Shown here one piece after another: positions 1 to 11,868 of a stretch of DNA of 64,000 nt (the stretch's first letter is position 1; each line of letters opens with the position of its first letter). The translations under genes were made by a program, and so were the position numbers. Source of the stretch: Dillenia suffruticosa (taxonomy: Eukaryota > Streptophyta > Magnoliopsida > Dilleniales > Dilleniaceae); contig JAVTVX010000031.1 in assembly GCA_033439265.1 (NCBI GenBank), positions 16,474,001 through 16,538,000 of the forward strand. Direction: 5' to 3'. The notes under the pieces are model-generated. The model did not search any database, was not told where the DNA came from, and saw only the letters and a program-made list of their open reading frames with translations.

Positions 1-813
1 TTGGGTCGACAAGGCTTATGGCCACTAGATATTTCTTCTTTTTTTTTTACCTTTTCTGGGAGGGTAGGGTGTAGGGTTTATGTGGCTCCCTACTCAACTA
101 AATAGTTGCTGCCACACAGGTTTTCCTCAAAGTCTCTAATAATCTTATTGTTGCATAACACATTGTTTGTCCAACGCAGTTGAGTGCCTTTCTCAAGCAT
201 AACCCACATATATCATAAATCATTTTGAGAAATTCAAGTTAAGCCAACTCAAATTAGAGTTTCTTTTACAAATATCAAGTAAAACTTAAACTGAATCACA
301 ATTGATACTCCAAACTCAGATTTGTAGCATCGACCAAACTATGTAAGAGAAATAGTCATGGGCCCAATCACATGGCATCGACATTTTTTGATGATGATGA
401 TGATGAGCAATTAGAGGGACAAAAATCCATAATGGTGGAGATAAAGAGAGGAAGGAGACACTGAACTGAACCCAGTTTACCAGCAAGTCCTCTATAAGAT
501 CAATAAATACAAGAGTCTCCGAAGAAGTCAGATAACAGAATCAAAGAATCAAAGCCATCTCCACAATTGAGAATTACAGCAGGTATGTCTCTATCATGTT
601 TCTATCTTAAGATTGTTTCCTCAATGACTTCCTAATGATTTCCAAGTAATAGAACAGAAGTACCTGGACAAACTCACACAGAAAAATGTAGCAACACGTA
701 TATCTAAAGCCCTGCAGAATCAATGAATTTCATTACGAGACTCCTATATCTCTGGGGGAAAATCAAACGAGTATCCGCAGAAGACTTCTCTGATGCATTA
801 CCAAGAAGGCAAT
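1..813. other. SCAMP 3' flank, no gene seen
   Basis: This stretch lies downstream of the SCAMP stop codon. Roughly the last 200-350 bases before the stop are probably 3'UTR, but no decisive poly(A) signal was identified. Nothing else coding is recognisable. The window's first 120 bases (a GTGGCTCCCTACTCAACT stretch) faintly resemble repeat-like sequence at about 15060-15125. Confidence 0.4.
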
Positions 814-3800
814 TTAAAATGCAGCCCGCATAGCTCCTCTTGCAGCCTCACGCTTCATCTCTGCAGCTTTGCCACTTCCTCGGAAGTACATATATACTTG
901 CTGTATAATTGAGCAGAGGAAAAGTTGAGATTTACCAATTATCATCCACAACAAAACAATCTCTATGCTTTCTATGCACAGTGATACTCTATGCTTTATT
1001 CTGTGTTTACATCTTGTCTGTGTCTGTGTCTCTATATGGGTGCAAATGCAAGTGAGGAGAAAAGAAGCTAGGAATAGAACCTGAATAACCCAGATGCTGA
1101 GAACTGATTCAACGCAGAATAATCCGAATCCGATAAAGTAGAAGATCTACAAGATGAGAAAGAAACTAATATTGGCCAATGCTCCATAGCATATTTGTGG
1201 ATCCCATACTTTCAATTCATGCAACCAGTTTCAAATCAGATTTATAATCCTGATACAGAAATCTAACTTACCCCAACAAGTATATGGCCGCTGACAAGGT
1301 CAATTGCTGGCAGGATGCCCCTATTAAATCAGAGCAGAAAGAATTATAAGAACAAGATGAAAAGGCTAACCAATAAACCTGCTGTAACAACAAAAACTAC
1401 ATCGTGAGAGGCAGACTAAACACGGATAATTACAAACACGGGTTCACTCTGTTGTGGCATGGATAAGGGATTAGTTTGGCATGCTCTACCAGTTGATAGC
1501 CTGGACAAGACTAGTATGGCCAGGTGAAGCATTAAAGTCCACTATCTATGACCCGGAAGACACTACTAATAGTTGCAAAGTTTGCATGAACATCGTTAGG
1601 ACACCAGGTGTTGAGAATCATGATGAGATTGACCAACTGGAGAAAGATAACGGAGAGAATGTTTTTTATTTTTAATATACTAAGCAAGTAGGCCCTAATT
1701 AGTCATCCCTCACAACGAGTTCACTAATGGTAATAAATTGCTAAAATGGATGCTTCAAAGGCAAATTATAAACCAAAACAGAAGCTGCTACCATCCTAAT
1801 ATGCCTCCATAAGAAAAAATCCAAACCAAATTCTCATCCACTCATACAGAAAATCAAGTGGGGGACAAGAACAGGTTAAAAATTTTTCGTTCTCATCCTC
1901 ACAGTTCTGCAATTAAAATTCATTGGGTTAGTAATCAGAATTCAGATTACTGGCATAACAATTCAACTTTATATTGCTAAAAACAAACAGAAATATGAAC
2001 AGAACTTACGCGAGAGATTTTCCTTTGAAAATCACAGGGGGAGCAACAGCCGAAAAGATACAAAATCCAATGTGAACCTGCAAAAGGATTTGAGAAAAAA
2101 AAAATACAATTGAGCCACCAAATAGAATTGCCTCAGTTGAAGGCATGTCTATGGTATAGTTATAGAAGTTCTTACCAAATAAAATAGGAAAAACCACCCA
2201 AACTTCATAGCACTCTCAGTCCTGCAATTAAGGGAAAACATAACACAATTAATATACTGAAACTATGACAGGTAGATGTAGAATCTTAATAACAAAATGT
2301 TCAAGCTTGCTATGAGGAATTGGAGGACTTAATGACAAACACAACGCAGAAGCATGACATCAGAAATATCCCAACCAACAGCCAATGTGACAACAGAAAT
2401 ATCCCAACCAACAGCCAATGTGACAACTATTTATCGCAAAAATTATTCTTTGTCTGAACGAGTTTAGAAAAATCATAGAGACTAGCGTATCATTTTGTTG
2501 GTGCTCCAACATAAGGAGCACTCTTTCACAAGACAAACAAATAGTTGAAAAATGGAACAAAGGAGAGAGGCAGAAGCTTGCACAGCAATGACAATTTCCA
2601 GCCCGTTCAGGATAACAGTGAAATCAACAATAGAAATGCAAGAGACTATTCAACTAGAATAATAATGTGGAATGCAGATGGTGTTAAAAAGAACTTCACC
2701 AACATGGTGCATGGACTATAGAAAAGACCTGTAACAGTTAAAGCATGCCCAGTCAAGTCTAAAAATTCCAGCAAACTAGTACCTCATAGCATTATATAAT
2801 GGACGATACCACAAAACATATGCTCCAGGAACCCCTGATATGAAGTAGATAATAGAAAGGAACCAAATTGTCACACCTAAAACAAAGGAACACGTAAAGT
2901 GACACCAAGATCAATTGATCATATTGTGAGCAACATATAGAATAATAAAACTCATCAATTTATGTTCTAAACTAACCTTCTCCTTTAATCCATGCTGTTG
3001 TAACTGCTATGATATTCCACGTAAGACACCCTACTAGCCCTGCATAACTCAAAAAATCAGGGATCAAAGTAGAGCCCATTTCAAATAGTTTAGACAAAAC
3101 ATTTGAGATTTGAAGAACAACAATCTTATCATAACAAAGTGCTCCGGTGCTCAAATGCCTTGCAATAAACATGTGGGGTCCAAGATAGACCATTGTAGAC
3201 TACAATTCTTTTTCAACAAAGAAGAGACTGCTTCACTCAGCTCAGGTAAAGTGCATGCAACTTTTACCCCTAGGTAATAATACACTCTCCTCTCAAAAGA
3301 CTCATAACTCATTTCATTCTGCAAACTATAACAGCTCTTTCGTGTATTTTTTTTTTTTTTTTTTTGGTGAATCATTTACAAGTCATGTATCAAGTTCCCA
3401 GCTCCAAAGGTACTCTACAATTTTATTAGAAAACTTCCTCCAAGTGACCAACATGAATCCACATTTTGGACCATTAGTATGAAGATAGCCCAAACATCAC
3501 ATAAACACGAGAATGGGTGTTAATGTCGGCATATCTCCAGATGTCTAAGCATTTGGGACAATGAGCATCATGCTACCATGATCTGGGGGCACATGGCTCA
3601 GTGTCTTCAGAAACATGAATAGACCTAATTTAGGAGGCTTAAAAGTTTGCAGTGATTAGCAAATTATTTGTGAAGGATGGGAGCGGGTGAAAAAGTAAAC
3701 AACATAATTGTGCAAATGATAATGACACAGATACAGGGTAATGGGTGGGTCTCAAGAAGAGTGAAGGATAAAACAAAATTTGATCAAGTTCCAGACAACA

Positions 3801-6800
3801 TCCCAGACTGCTTTTTCTTCCTTATCAGTATTCCTCTGGAGCTTCTTCTCGCTGTTTGCATAAGGATAAACCTAGATGTCAAATCTCAAGTCTCACTCTT
3901 GTCTAATGCATGCTCATGCACATAACTTGTGGGAGTAAATTATTCTCAGTGGCAAAAATAAGACAAGTGTGTCCAATTGAGCCAAGCTACGTTTGGCATA
4001 CCCAACAATGTTGTAAACGCAACATATTGCATTCTTTGCAAATGAATTGGTATTTCATTGGCAATATCATGATGGATAATTGGGAAAAATGGTGGCCAAT
4101 TTCTCTCTTCAAGGGTGATTCCAGCTGCAAAACAAACAAGACAAACAATGAGCTCTGCAGTAGTAGTAAGAGGACAAATAAACAGTGCATCGAAGTGAAT
4201 AGATCATAAACATTGAACCAGAAAAGGGTTTGGCACTTTATTACCATCTAGTACTATCCTTCATTTTGGGGATAGAGATTTTTAAAACTGGGCACATGCA
4301 TGCAGTTCAAATGGCTATGGTAGCCTTTGGATCCATGAAGCATGCAGGAAGACATGAGCAATCAAGTAAGTGGGTGTCCATACCAAGTAGGTGATAATAA
4401 CACCGACAGCAGTAAAATATTGACAAAGATGGATATCAAAATAACAGTTCCTCCGAAGTACTCATTTGGGAAATTTGATCTTGCAAACCAGCCCTTGAAA
4501 TAAGAAAATTAGTTACAAACAATCGATTGTAAAGCATCCAAACAAACGATTATTCTGATCTCATACACATTCTAGGCAACAATTACATAGTGGTCTTTTG
4601 CTAAAAAGATGATGATCGATGACAGCAATCTGACAGTGGTGTAGAACAACAGCTTCAAAATATAATGTAAATAAATGCTATAACAAAAATAAAGAAATGA
4701 ACTCTTCAAAGTCCGGAAATTGAGTAGCCTTAATGACTTCTTTAAACAACAATGATTAAATACCTCGAGCTGCGGCCTCTTCTTTCCGTTTAACATCCTG
4801 CATGGGTAGACAAAATTTAAGGAAGATTATAAAACACAATCATGTGCAGAAAGTTCCTTACTCAAAATCGAAAAAGGGGAGGGGAACCATCACATGCCCA
4901 TCCACTAAAAAAAGATGTCCAACATGATAGCATTGCATCTAAAAAATATTTAAAAAGTTAAGTTTTTTCCATCACCAATAATAATTTGTCCTCTGTTTTC
5001 CTTATATTACCATTACTAGTCACCTTCCTCAGCAATTTTGTTGCAGTCATCCCTAGAGCTACATGCGTTATATTCCTAAAGTCAGGAACTTATTATGCGT
5101 AACTAATGCAATAGTTGTCTTCAATTTTATTCTCACGTCCTAGATAGCCATACACAAATACGCAACAGATGTGACAGAAGTTTTAACCTGATCTCTAACC
5201 ATGCAAACAACATCACACACTCATATTCCCAATTCTCATCAATGGCAGAGCCATAGCAACATCCCTTATACCCTGGACATCATTATACAATACAACAGTC
5301 CATCATTTTTAGCATTTGCTATTAATTGTAGTTACAGGAACAGCTGCTTAGAATTGAAGCACTTTGATACTAAGATATTTCTTTTGTTTTTATCTCCCCT
5401 CCAGTATTGTCAACTAAAAACGCCTTCTGTAGCATAATCAATAACCGAGAGACTACTTGATATGCCCGGTATTTCAAGATAAAGATTGAGGCTGAGTGCA
5501 ACTGCAAATTGAACTGTTATGCCTGGTTCCGCAAGCATGGGGGCTTGCATCTCCCAATGAAATGAAAAATATTCTCTTCAACTGGTTGGCCAATATTTCT
5601 TGTCATTATAACAGCATTTATATAACTATCAAAAGCTAAATCTTCATAAACAACATAATGAAGAATTTCAGTAGGAAATACCTGTTCCCTCCTCTTTAGT
5701 TCAGCTTCTTTAGCCTGGAGTTCCTTCTCTTTCTTTTTCAGATCCTAATTGAAATGGAAGATGATCAGAAAAATGAAACTTAAAGCTATGAAATACAACT
5801 TAAGTTCTTGGCAATCTGAAAGTTACACCAACCTTGGATATGTGATCTGTGTCAAGAGGAATATCAACAGTAGCACCTCGATCATAGGGTTCTGGAGGAA
5901 GAGGGGAAAGCCTTGAGTTTGTGGCAGGAGGGACACTTCCAGGATTCTAGAAACCACAGCTAGTTAATGACGCCAAACAGTTCTATAAGGGGTTTAATCA
6001 TCACACGCACAAAAAGTATGCAACATGCTGGCAAATAGAGAAAGGAAAAGAAAATTTGAAGGCACTACCATACCAACCATCCAACAAAGAATACCCCCAG
6101 ATAGCACAAATCTAGACATTTTTCATGAAAAATATTATACAGGAGTGATACCAAAATCTAGAGAAGAACGAGTAAGTAAAACATGAAAAGCTCTAATATG
6201 TTGACAGCACATGAATGCATATTCAAGCTTACACACACACCAGAATGTAAAAAATGGGTGAGAATAACAACCTTCCAGAAAACTTAAGAACTGCCAATTA
6301 GAAGATGGATAAAAAAATGTAAATTTGCACACAAGTTAGAAGCAATTTTTCTAATGTTGTACACCAACTTTGATAAGAGTCTTGGGGGAGAAAAAAAAAA
6401 GGAGGGAAAGCAGCAAAATTTTGATAGGCAAAATAACAGTGCCATATGGAGAATTAATGCCCATTTTTCCTATTCCCTAAGAAACAAAGCTATAGAGCTT
6501 ACTGTTGTATAAAACGCTGATAGCAATATTTAGCAAAGAGGAAGTCATATTAAGGAAGTTGAAAAATTTTTTGAGAACTCTCCCATGATAAATTTTCTGC
6601 GCTTAGATTGCAAGCACAAATTAGACAATTTTTAACAATTTCAAAAAGTTTCGATAAAAATTTCCACAAATGAATTCCGAATTGATAAAATATCATTTCT
6701 ATTATGTTGCACAAACACTTAGCTTGAATTAGATATGACAAATGACACCTTTTAACTTACAATATGGTAGTCTATGTCCTTGTTATGTTTCAGCCCATGT

Positions 6801-7608
6801 CCGTGCTACATAAGTTACTCATGAATAAAATGCCGATACAATATAGATGCACAACCTAAATAGGGTCTCTCCTGCAGGACCCTTCCAGTAGTACAGGCAG
6901 ACAGTATAGTGTGTCTACCATGGGGACCGAACGTTCAACCAGAAGGGGGCATTTGTTTCGCATTCGGGGATAGAATTTGGATTTGGAATCAAAAACCTTA
7001 GTATGGGTTTCACAAAACCCATGTTTTAACTTAAGCTTCACAAACCCCTTATTTTAGGAGTTTCATTCCCAAATGTCCATTCCCATTTCATTAATCCAAA
7101 CCAGTCATATGGGTTTGAATCCGATTCTTGATTCTCATTCCCTTTAATCAAGCACCCCCTAAGATCAGATGAAACATGGACATAAAGCAAAATTAAATTT
7201 TGGAGGGGGATCAGGAGCCCTAACTAAATCAATGACACCGATTACAACAGACTCTAAAAATTCCATAGCGTAGGCCTCAATTCAAATCCATATAGATGAA
7301 GATGGATCTATCCGAACATAACAAATCTTAAACCTAACTTGAATCACAAGCAATTGAACGCAAATCATGTCTGAATAACACAGAGAAGTTGATCTTGCAG
7401 GTATTAACAGTCAAAAACCAGATCTGATACTCAACCAAACCAAATCGCACAATCAATCACTCAATAATATCACTTTAACTTACAAAATACAACCTCTCAA
7501 AACCCCAAATCCCAACAAAAGCACAATTTAGAGATAGAGGGAGGAGCTTACAGAGAAGGGATTGTCTTCTTCTTCGTCGAAAGGATTGCTGTCGTATCTT
7601 CCGGCCAT
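814..7608 (-). CDS. SCAMP: Secretory carrier-associated membrane protein (SCAMP), complete, 12 coding exons, 287 aa
   Basis: Exons, 5' to 3': 7552-7608, 5833-5946, 5682-5744, 4764-4797, 4002-4124, 2977-3039, 2783-2876, 2176-2221, 2010-2077, 1272-1320, 1081-1146, 814-900. All borders are GT/AG and the frame is continuous to TAA. The start is the ATG opening [18 protein letters not shown], the usual plant SCAMP N-terminus, with two NPF motifs (residues 8-10, 16-18) that in this family bind EH-domain endocytic proteins. A Lys/Glu-rich amphipathic stretch follows (about 58-86), then the SCAMP signature [18 protein letters not shown] (98-115), four hydrophobic segments (about 121-250), and a basic tail ([14 protein letters not shown]). 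SCAMPs are tetraspanning proteins of the trans-Golgi network, secretory vesicles and plasma membrane and act in membrane trafficking. Length is normal for plant SCAMPs and nothing is broken. Which paralogue it is cannot be decided here. Confidence 0.96.
2362..2427. repeat. 33-bp unit in two exact tandem copies (SCAMP intron)
   Basis: The 33-base unit at 2362-2394 is repeated exactly at 2395-2427, inside the intron between SCAMP coding exons 7 and 8. Exact identity implies a recent slippage-type duplication. Splice sites are not affected. Confidence 0.9.
6944..7160. mobile_element. MITE, Tourist/PIF-Harbinger-like (tentative), in SCAMP intron 1
   Basis: A ~217-bp element with imperfect terminal inverted repeats: the left end reads GGGGGCATTTGTTTCGCATT and the reverse complement of the right end reads GGGGGTGCTTGATTAAAGGG. 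The internal halves are also partly palindromic (related GGGTTT and GAATC words on both sides). Flanking triplets GAA/TAA are only near-matching, so a three-base target duplication of the PIF/Harbinger type is possible but decayed. There is no coding capacity. Confidence 0.6.
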
Positions 7609-7633
7609 TAGAAAAACCTTAATGAGATCTCAG

Positions 7634-7674
<41 letters not shown>

Positions 7675-7723
7675 AGACTTAAGAGAAAAGCAAATGAAAT
7701 AACGGATTCCCAAAAATGAAGTT

Positions 7724-7759
<36 letters not shown>

Positions 7760-7965
7760 TTGTAAATTTCAGCTAAATAGGCTTTGAAAAGAACGACTAC
7801 GGGCCGTCTCTGTATCTGTAAAGAAATTGATAAGAAACTACGTGAGCGAGCGAGCGAGCCAGCGAGAGAGAGAGAGAGAGAGAGGAGGGAAAGTGTTTTG
7901 ATTTTTTTTTTTTTTCTTTTTAATGTAGCGAGAGAATATAGCAGAGCCAAAATATAGGAGGAGGA
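7609..7965 (-). promoter_or_regulatory. SCAMP 5' leader/proximal promoter with three GA tracts
   Basis: Upstream of the SCAMP ATG lie three GA-rich microsatellites (about 7637-7668, 7723-7755, 7861-7885), which read (CT)n on the coding strand, then a T-rich run. CT-rich leaders are common in plant 5'UTRs and GA/CT tracts can be bound by BBR/BPC GAGA-binding factors. That is family knowledge; no transcription start can be fixed from this sequence. Confidence 0.55.
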
Positions 7966-8227
7966 GGGTGAGGGGGGTTGAATTTGTAATTTTGTGGATT
8001 TGGCTTTTGTGGTGGGGAACTACAATATAAGGAATTTATGGGGACCCACATTAAAATATTTATTTTATATTTGGTAATATATTAATTAATTTCATTAGTT
8101 TCAACCACTACACATGAGAATGAACGGATAATCATCCCAACCAAAATACTAAATAAATTAAATACTGCTTGTAATGATCAAACTCTTAAATAATAAATAA
8201 TTATAGTATTTTTTTACGAGAAAGGCG

Positions 8228-8428
8228 TTTGATTAAAGTAAATCAGAATTGAGAATTAAATTAAAATTTATATAATTTATTTACATTAATAGAATAAGAA
8301 TGAAATTTAGGAATCGAACTCTCAAATTCTAAAAGTTCTAAAATTTAATTGAAATATGGTTTTTAAAACTCATTTTTCAAAAGTTTTGATTTTGAATCAA
8401 ATTTCAATTTAACCAAACATCGTATTAA
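8228..8428. mobile_element. MITE-like element with GTTTGRTTAA ends
   Basis: The left end reads GTTTGATTAAAGTAAATCAG and the right end, reverse-complemented, starts GTTTGGTTAAATTGAAATTT, forming imperfect inverted repeats around an AT-rich body. A related but more eroded copy lies at about 10315-10500 (words such as TGATTCAAAATCCAATTCCG). Non-coding; the superfamily is uncertain. Confidence 0.45.
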
Positions 8429-10045
8429 TGAATTTTATAGAAAATACAGAATTCAATTCTAATTTCGATTATTTGAAATAAAAAATTGTGGGAGTTTATT
8501 TCTAAATTTAATATATATATATATATATGAATTTTTATATCAAGTAAATAGACCAAATTTGTATATAAATTCTATAAGAGTTTATAAATATATATAAATT
8601 ATTTTTTAATTATTATATAATCACAACAAAGAGAGAATTTTTGAGCTTCCAAATAAATTTCAGAAGAATTCATTTACTTTATTGTTTCGAGCTAAAAATT
8701 CAACCGAATTGCACATGTATTTTTTTATTCTAAATATAAAATTATATTTTTTATAATTTAGTTCATTTCAAATGGTTTGAACTTCTTTTTGTTTCGATTT
8801 TAAACATAGAGTTTATTAGATTCAAATTCAAAATCTTGAGATCGTGAAATCTCGGCCTCTAACCACGTTGATAATTTTGTTACAATTTAGGTTGTATCCT
8901 TTTATTAATTCTGCGAAAAGAAAATTACTTTTATGGAAAGTGATTACAAAGGGAAATAATTATGAATATTAGGGTCGCAAATCATCTAAAAATAACTCAA
9001 AGGCTGTATTCGGAAACCTCCTTTATTAATTTTTATTTTATTTTATCTTATTATACTTATAACTTATATATGAGGATAATATTGAAATGGCCTTACTGAA
9101 TTTATCCATTCTCCCTTAATATCAAATATCATACTAACTTTTAAAAAAATAAAAACATAATTATTATTATTAAGTGGGATTACAAAACAAAAGAACTCTC
9201 TAAACAAATTGCTTAACACAACTTAGCCTTGCCAGGTCTTAAACACAAGATGATTAAAAAGATATGGAATCATTGCTATTTCATCGTTCGAGTTATCAGA
9301 TTTTTTTATTTATTTATTTTTCTTTAATTTTATTAAAAAATTTATAAATTTAAAACTAACAGTTGTTTCTCTCGATAGGTATAAACTCTAAAGACTACTA
9401 AAATCCAAATTTACTCATTATAGGAAAGCTACCAATTACAATTACTACCGAATTATGCTGGCTTGTAGAGACTATTTACTCGATATTGAATTATCACCCA
9501 AAAAATCTATTTTTAATAGGCAGGGTAAAGAATGTAAGGGTAGGGTGAAGAGGAAAAAAGTTATAATTTTTCGTGAATATATAACATTTTAAATAATTTT
9601 AATAATATTCGAAAAATTTTTTAGTGTTTTGTTTTTGTGATTTTTAATATTATTTGTGATACTATTTTCTTTTTTATATATTATCGATATCTGATAATTA
9701 TTTTAATTCTGATTAAATCTATTTTGAGAGATAAGTTGAGGTTTAATGAACAAAACTCTTCTAACGTTTATTTTTACTATACGAATAGAAATCTTACTTA
9801 AGAGATATCAGATCAACTAAAGATCGGTGTGATACTCTTTTTATAAATGCCATTAAAACTGAATTTTTACATTCTCTTCGACTTTTAAGTTTGAACTGTG
9901 CTTATGGGAAGCTCTTCTCCTGCTACTTGCAATAGAGTGTGCATATTGAAAACAAAGTGGAACATATGAAATTTTATTTGACGTAATTCGAATGGTTGAC
10001 AAACTGGTAGCATCTCTACCATTGTTTTTTTTTAATAGAAATATT

Positions 10046-10140
10046 TTTTTTTTATTGTACAAGAATTTAAACCTGGAATCATCAAGTTGGGGAGAAGGGT
10101 TTGTACCACTAGACTATTCTCTTGGGGATTTTTTTTTAAT
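10046..10140 (-). mobile_element. tRNA-derived SINE fragment (family 2)
   Basis: Read on the minus strand this contains a box-A-like TAGTCTAGTGG followed about 35 bases later by a box-B-like AGGTTTAAATTC, the internal pol III promoter layout of tRNA-derived SINEs. Similar pieces occur at about 30555-30640, 27757-27840 and 54136-54212, so this is a dispersed family and not a tRNA gene; no cloverleaf forms. Confidence 0.5.
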
Positions 10141-10989
10141 AGAAATATGAAACTTCACTCAATAACATAAGCTTTTTAAGGAAAAAAAATTATGAAGATT
10201 ATCGGGATCCAAATAGTAGGAGAGTAATAATACAAGAGTAAAATTTACTCTTATATAAATTATTTGTTAGATATTTTATTTTTTTTTAAATTATTCTTTT
10301 CCCTTATACCATTGAGGGGATATTTAGTTAAAAGAAACCAAAATTAAGAATCAGAGTGAAAACTATATGATTTATTTAAATTAATAAAATAATAATAAAT
10401 TTTACGAATGAAACCCCCAAATTCTGGGTTTCTGAAATTCATTCCCAAAGTCTTTGATTCAAAATCCAATTCCGATTGCCAAGTGTAAGTGAAATTTTTT
10501 TCCCAAGTCAAATTAAGAAATTTTTTCAAAATAATTTTTATATATATTTATCGCATTTTGTAAGTGAAAGAAAAGAAAATCATATAGAAAAGAGAGAAAA
10601 ATATATTTTTTTCCCAGGTATTATGTAATTTATTAATTTTTTGAGCTTTTTCACTCCCTTTAACCAATTAAGGTAACATTTATTCCTCATCTTAAATTTG
10701 GAGAAAAATTTTATATGTCAAACATATTTAAAAAGGAGTAAAAATTTAGAAAAGTACTATTTCACCCTTCAATTTACCCAAGATTAGTAGTCTCTTCACA
10801 CTAAATTTATCACAGTTCTTTTCTTTTTCTTTTTTTTTTTTTTTTGTGAAATATCACAGTTCTTTTACCACAAGCAATATTGTGAATAGAGATTAAGAAT
10901 TTTTTTTTCTTTTTTTTTTTTCATGAGGAAGCTTGTGAGTCTAGGTTACACAATGGAAAAACCTTCCTTACAATCGTAAAATAAAATAA

Positions 10990-11135
10990 ACTGGAATTAC
11001 TGAATCCGATTCGAGTCACTGTCAGACCTCTTTCGAGAGAGAGCTCTCTCAACATATTCTTTCCATTCCTGAAATTCGAATCCCTTGGTTAAGACATCTA
11101 ATGCTTTTCCCACTTAGCCACCTATCCATTGGTTC
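10990..11135 (-). mobile_element. tRNA-derived SINE fragment with perfect box A
   Basis: On the minus strand the sequence TGGCTAAGTGG matches the pol III box A consensus exactly and is followed by GGGATTCGAATTT, a degenerate box B. The spacing suits a SINE head derived from a tRNA. The rest is diverged; no intact tRNA is present. Confidence 0.5.
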
Positions 11136-11608
11136 AAACTATGCTTATTTATGTAGAGACTAAAAACAATACATATCTCCTCACTAAGAAATTATGTCTC
11201 CAGTTATGTTAAAAAAAAATGTGATAAATAACTGGGACAAAACCAAATGTACTGAATTGATCACCATGGTTGGTAACAAGTTGTGCGAAAAATTTGGCTT
11301 GATGTAAATTGCACATTCATCGGCCTTAATCAACATGAGAAAAATAATCAATTAACACTATGGCAAAGTGAAAAATCATATAAAGATACATATATCTTAC
11401 TATGAGAACAAAATTGCTCGAAACCAAAACCGACACATTCGAGGATGGATTCATGAGAAGTGGAAGACATTCAATATTTCACCTAACTCAATAAATTGAG
11501 GGGGGGAAAAACTATAATCTATGGGATCAACCTAAAAAAAAAACCAGAGTTACAAGGTGTGAGGGATGCAAAAGGAAGAAAATGAGCTGCTGCAGTGATC
11601 AAGAGAAC

Positions 11609-11824
11609 TTATGTTGCAAGGCGTTTTCTATGTAACCTTCTCATATTGTATGTAGCAAGATCTTTGTAAGGATCAACCCAGTCCTTGTCTTGTTTTACAG
11701 CTTGCTCCCAGCGATTTCGGAAAATTGTAAGTTCAGATGTTGCTTGTCTTCTAATCTGTTCGATCCACATTCCAAACAAAAAGGAATGTGTTAAAAAGAC
11801 CATAACGAAATGTCCGAAATACCG

Positions 11825-11868
<44 letters not shown>

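Larger units (their letters stand above)
7966..11608. other. Intergenic AT-rich spacer between SCAMP and DUF707 genes
   Basis: No open reading frame here has the look of a gene. The stretch is very AT-rich, with homopolymer runs and eroded repeats: a MITE-like fragment at about 8228-8428, a second related one at about 10315-10500, tRNA-derived SINE pieces at about 10046-10140 and 10990-11135, and a short (TA)n at 8512-8528. About the last 150 bases before 11609 are probably 3'UTR of the DUF707 gene. Confidence 0.6.

Noticed and set aside
4430..4500. Apparent extra SCAMP exon ([19 protein letters not shown] on the minus strand)
   Set aside because: Exon 4 joins exon 5 in perfect frame and in line with the family ([18 protein letters not shown]); including this segment would interrupt a conserved region.
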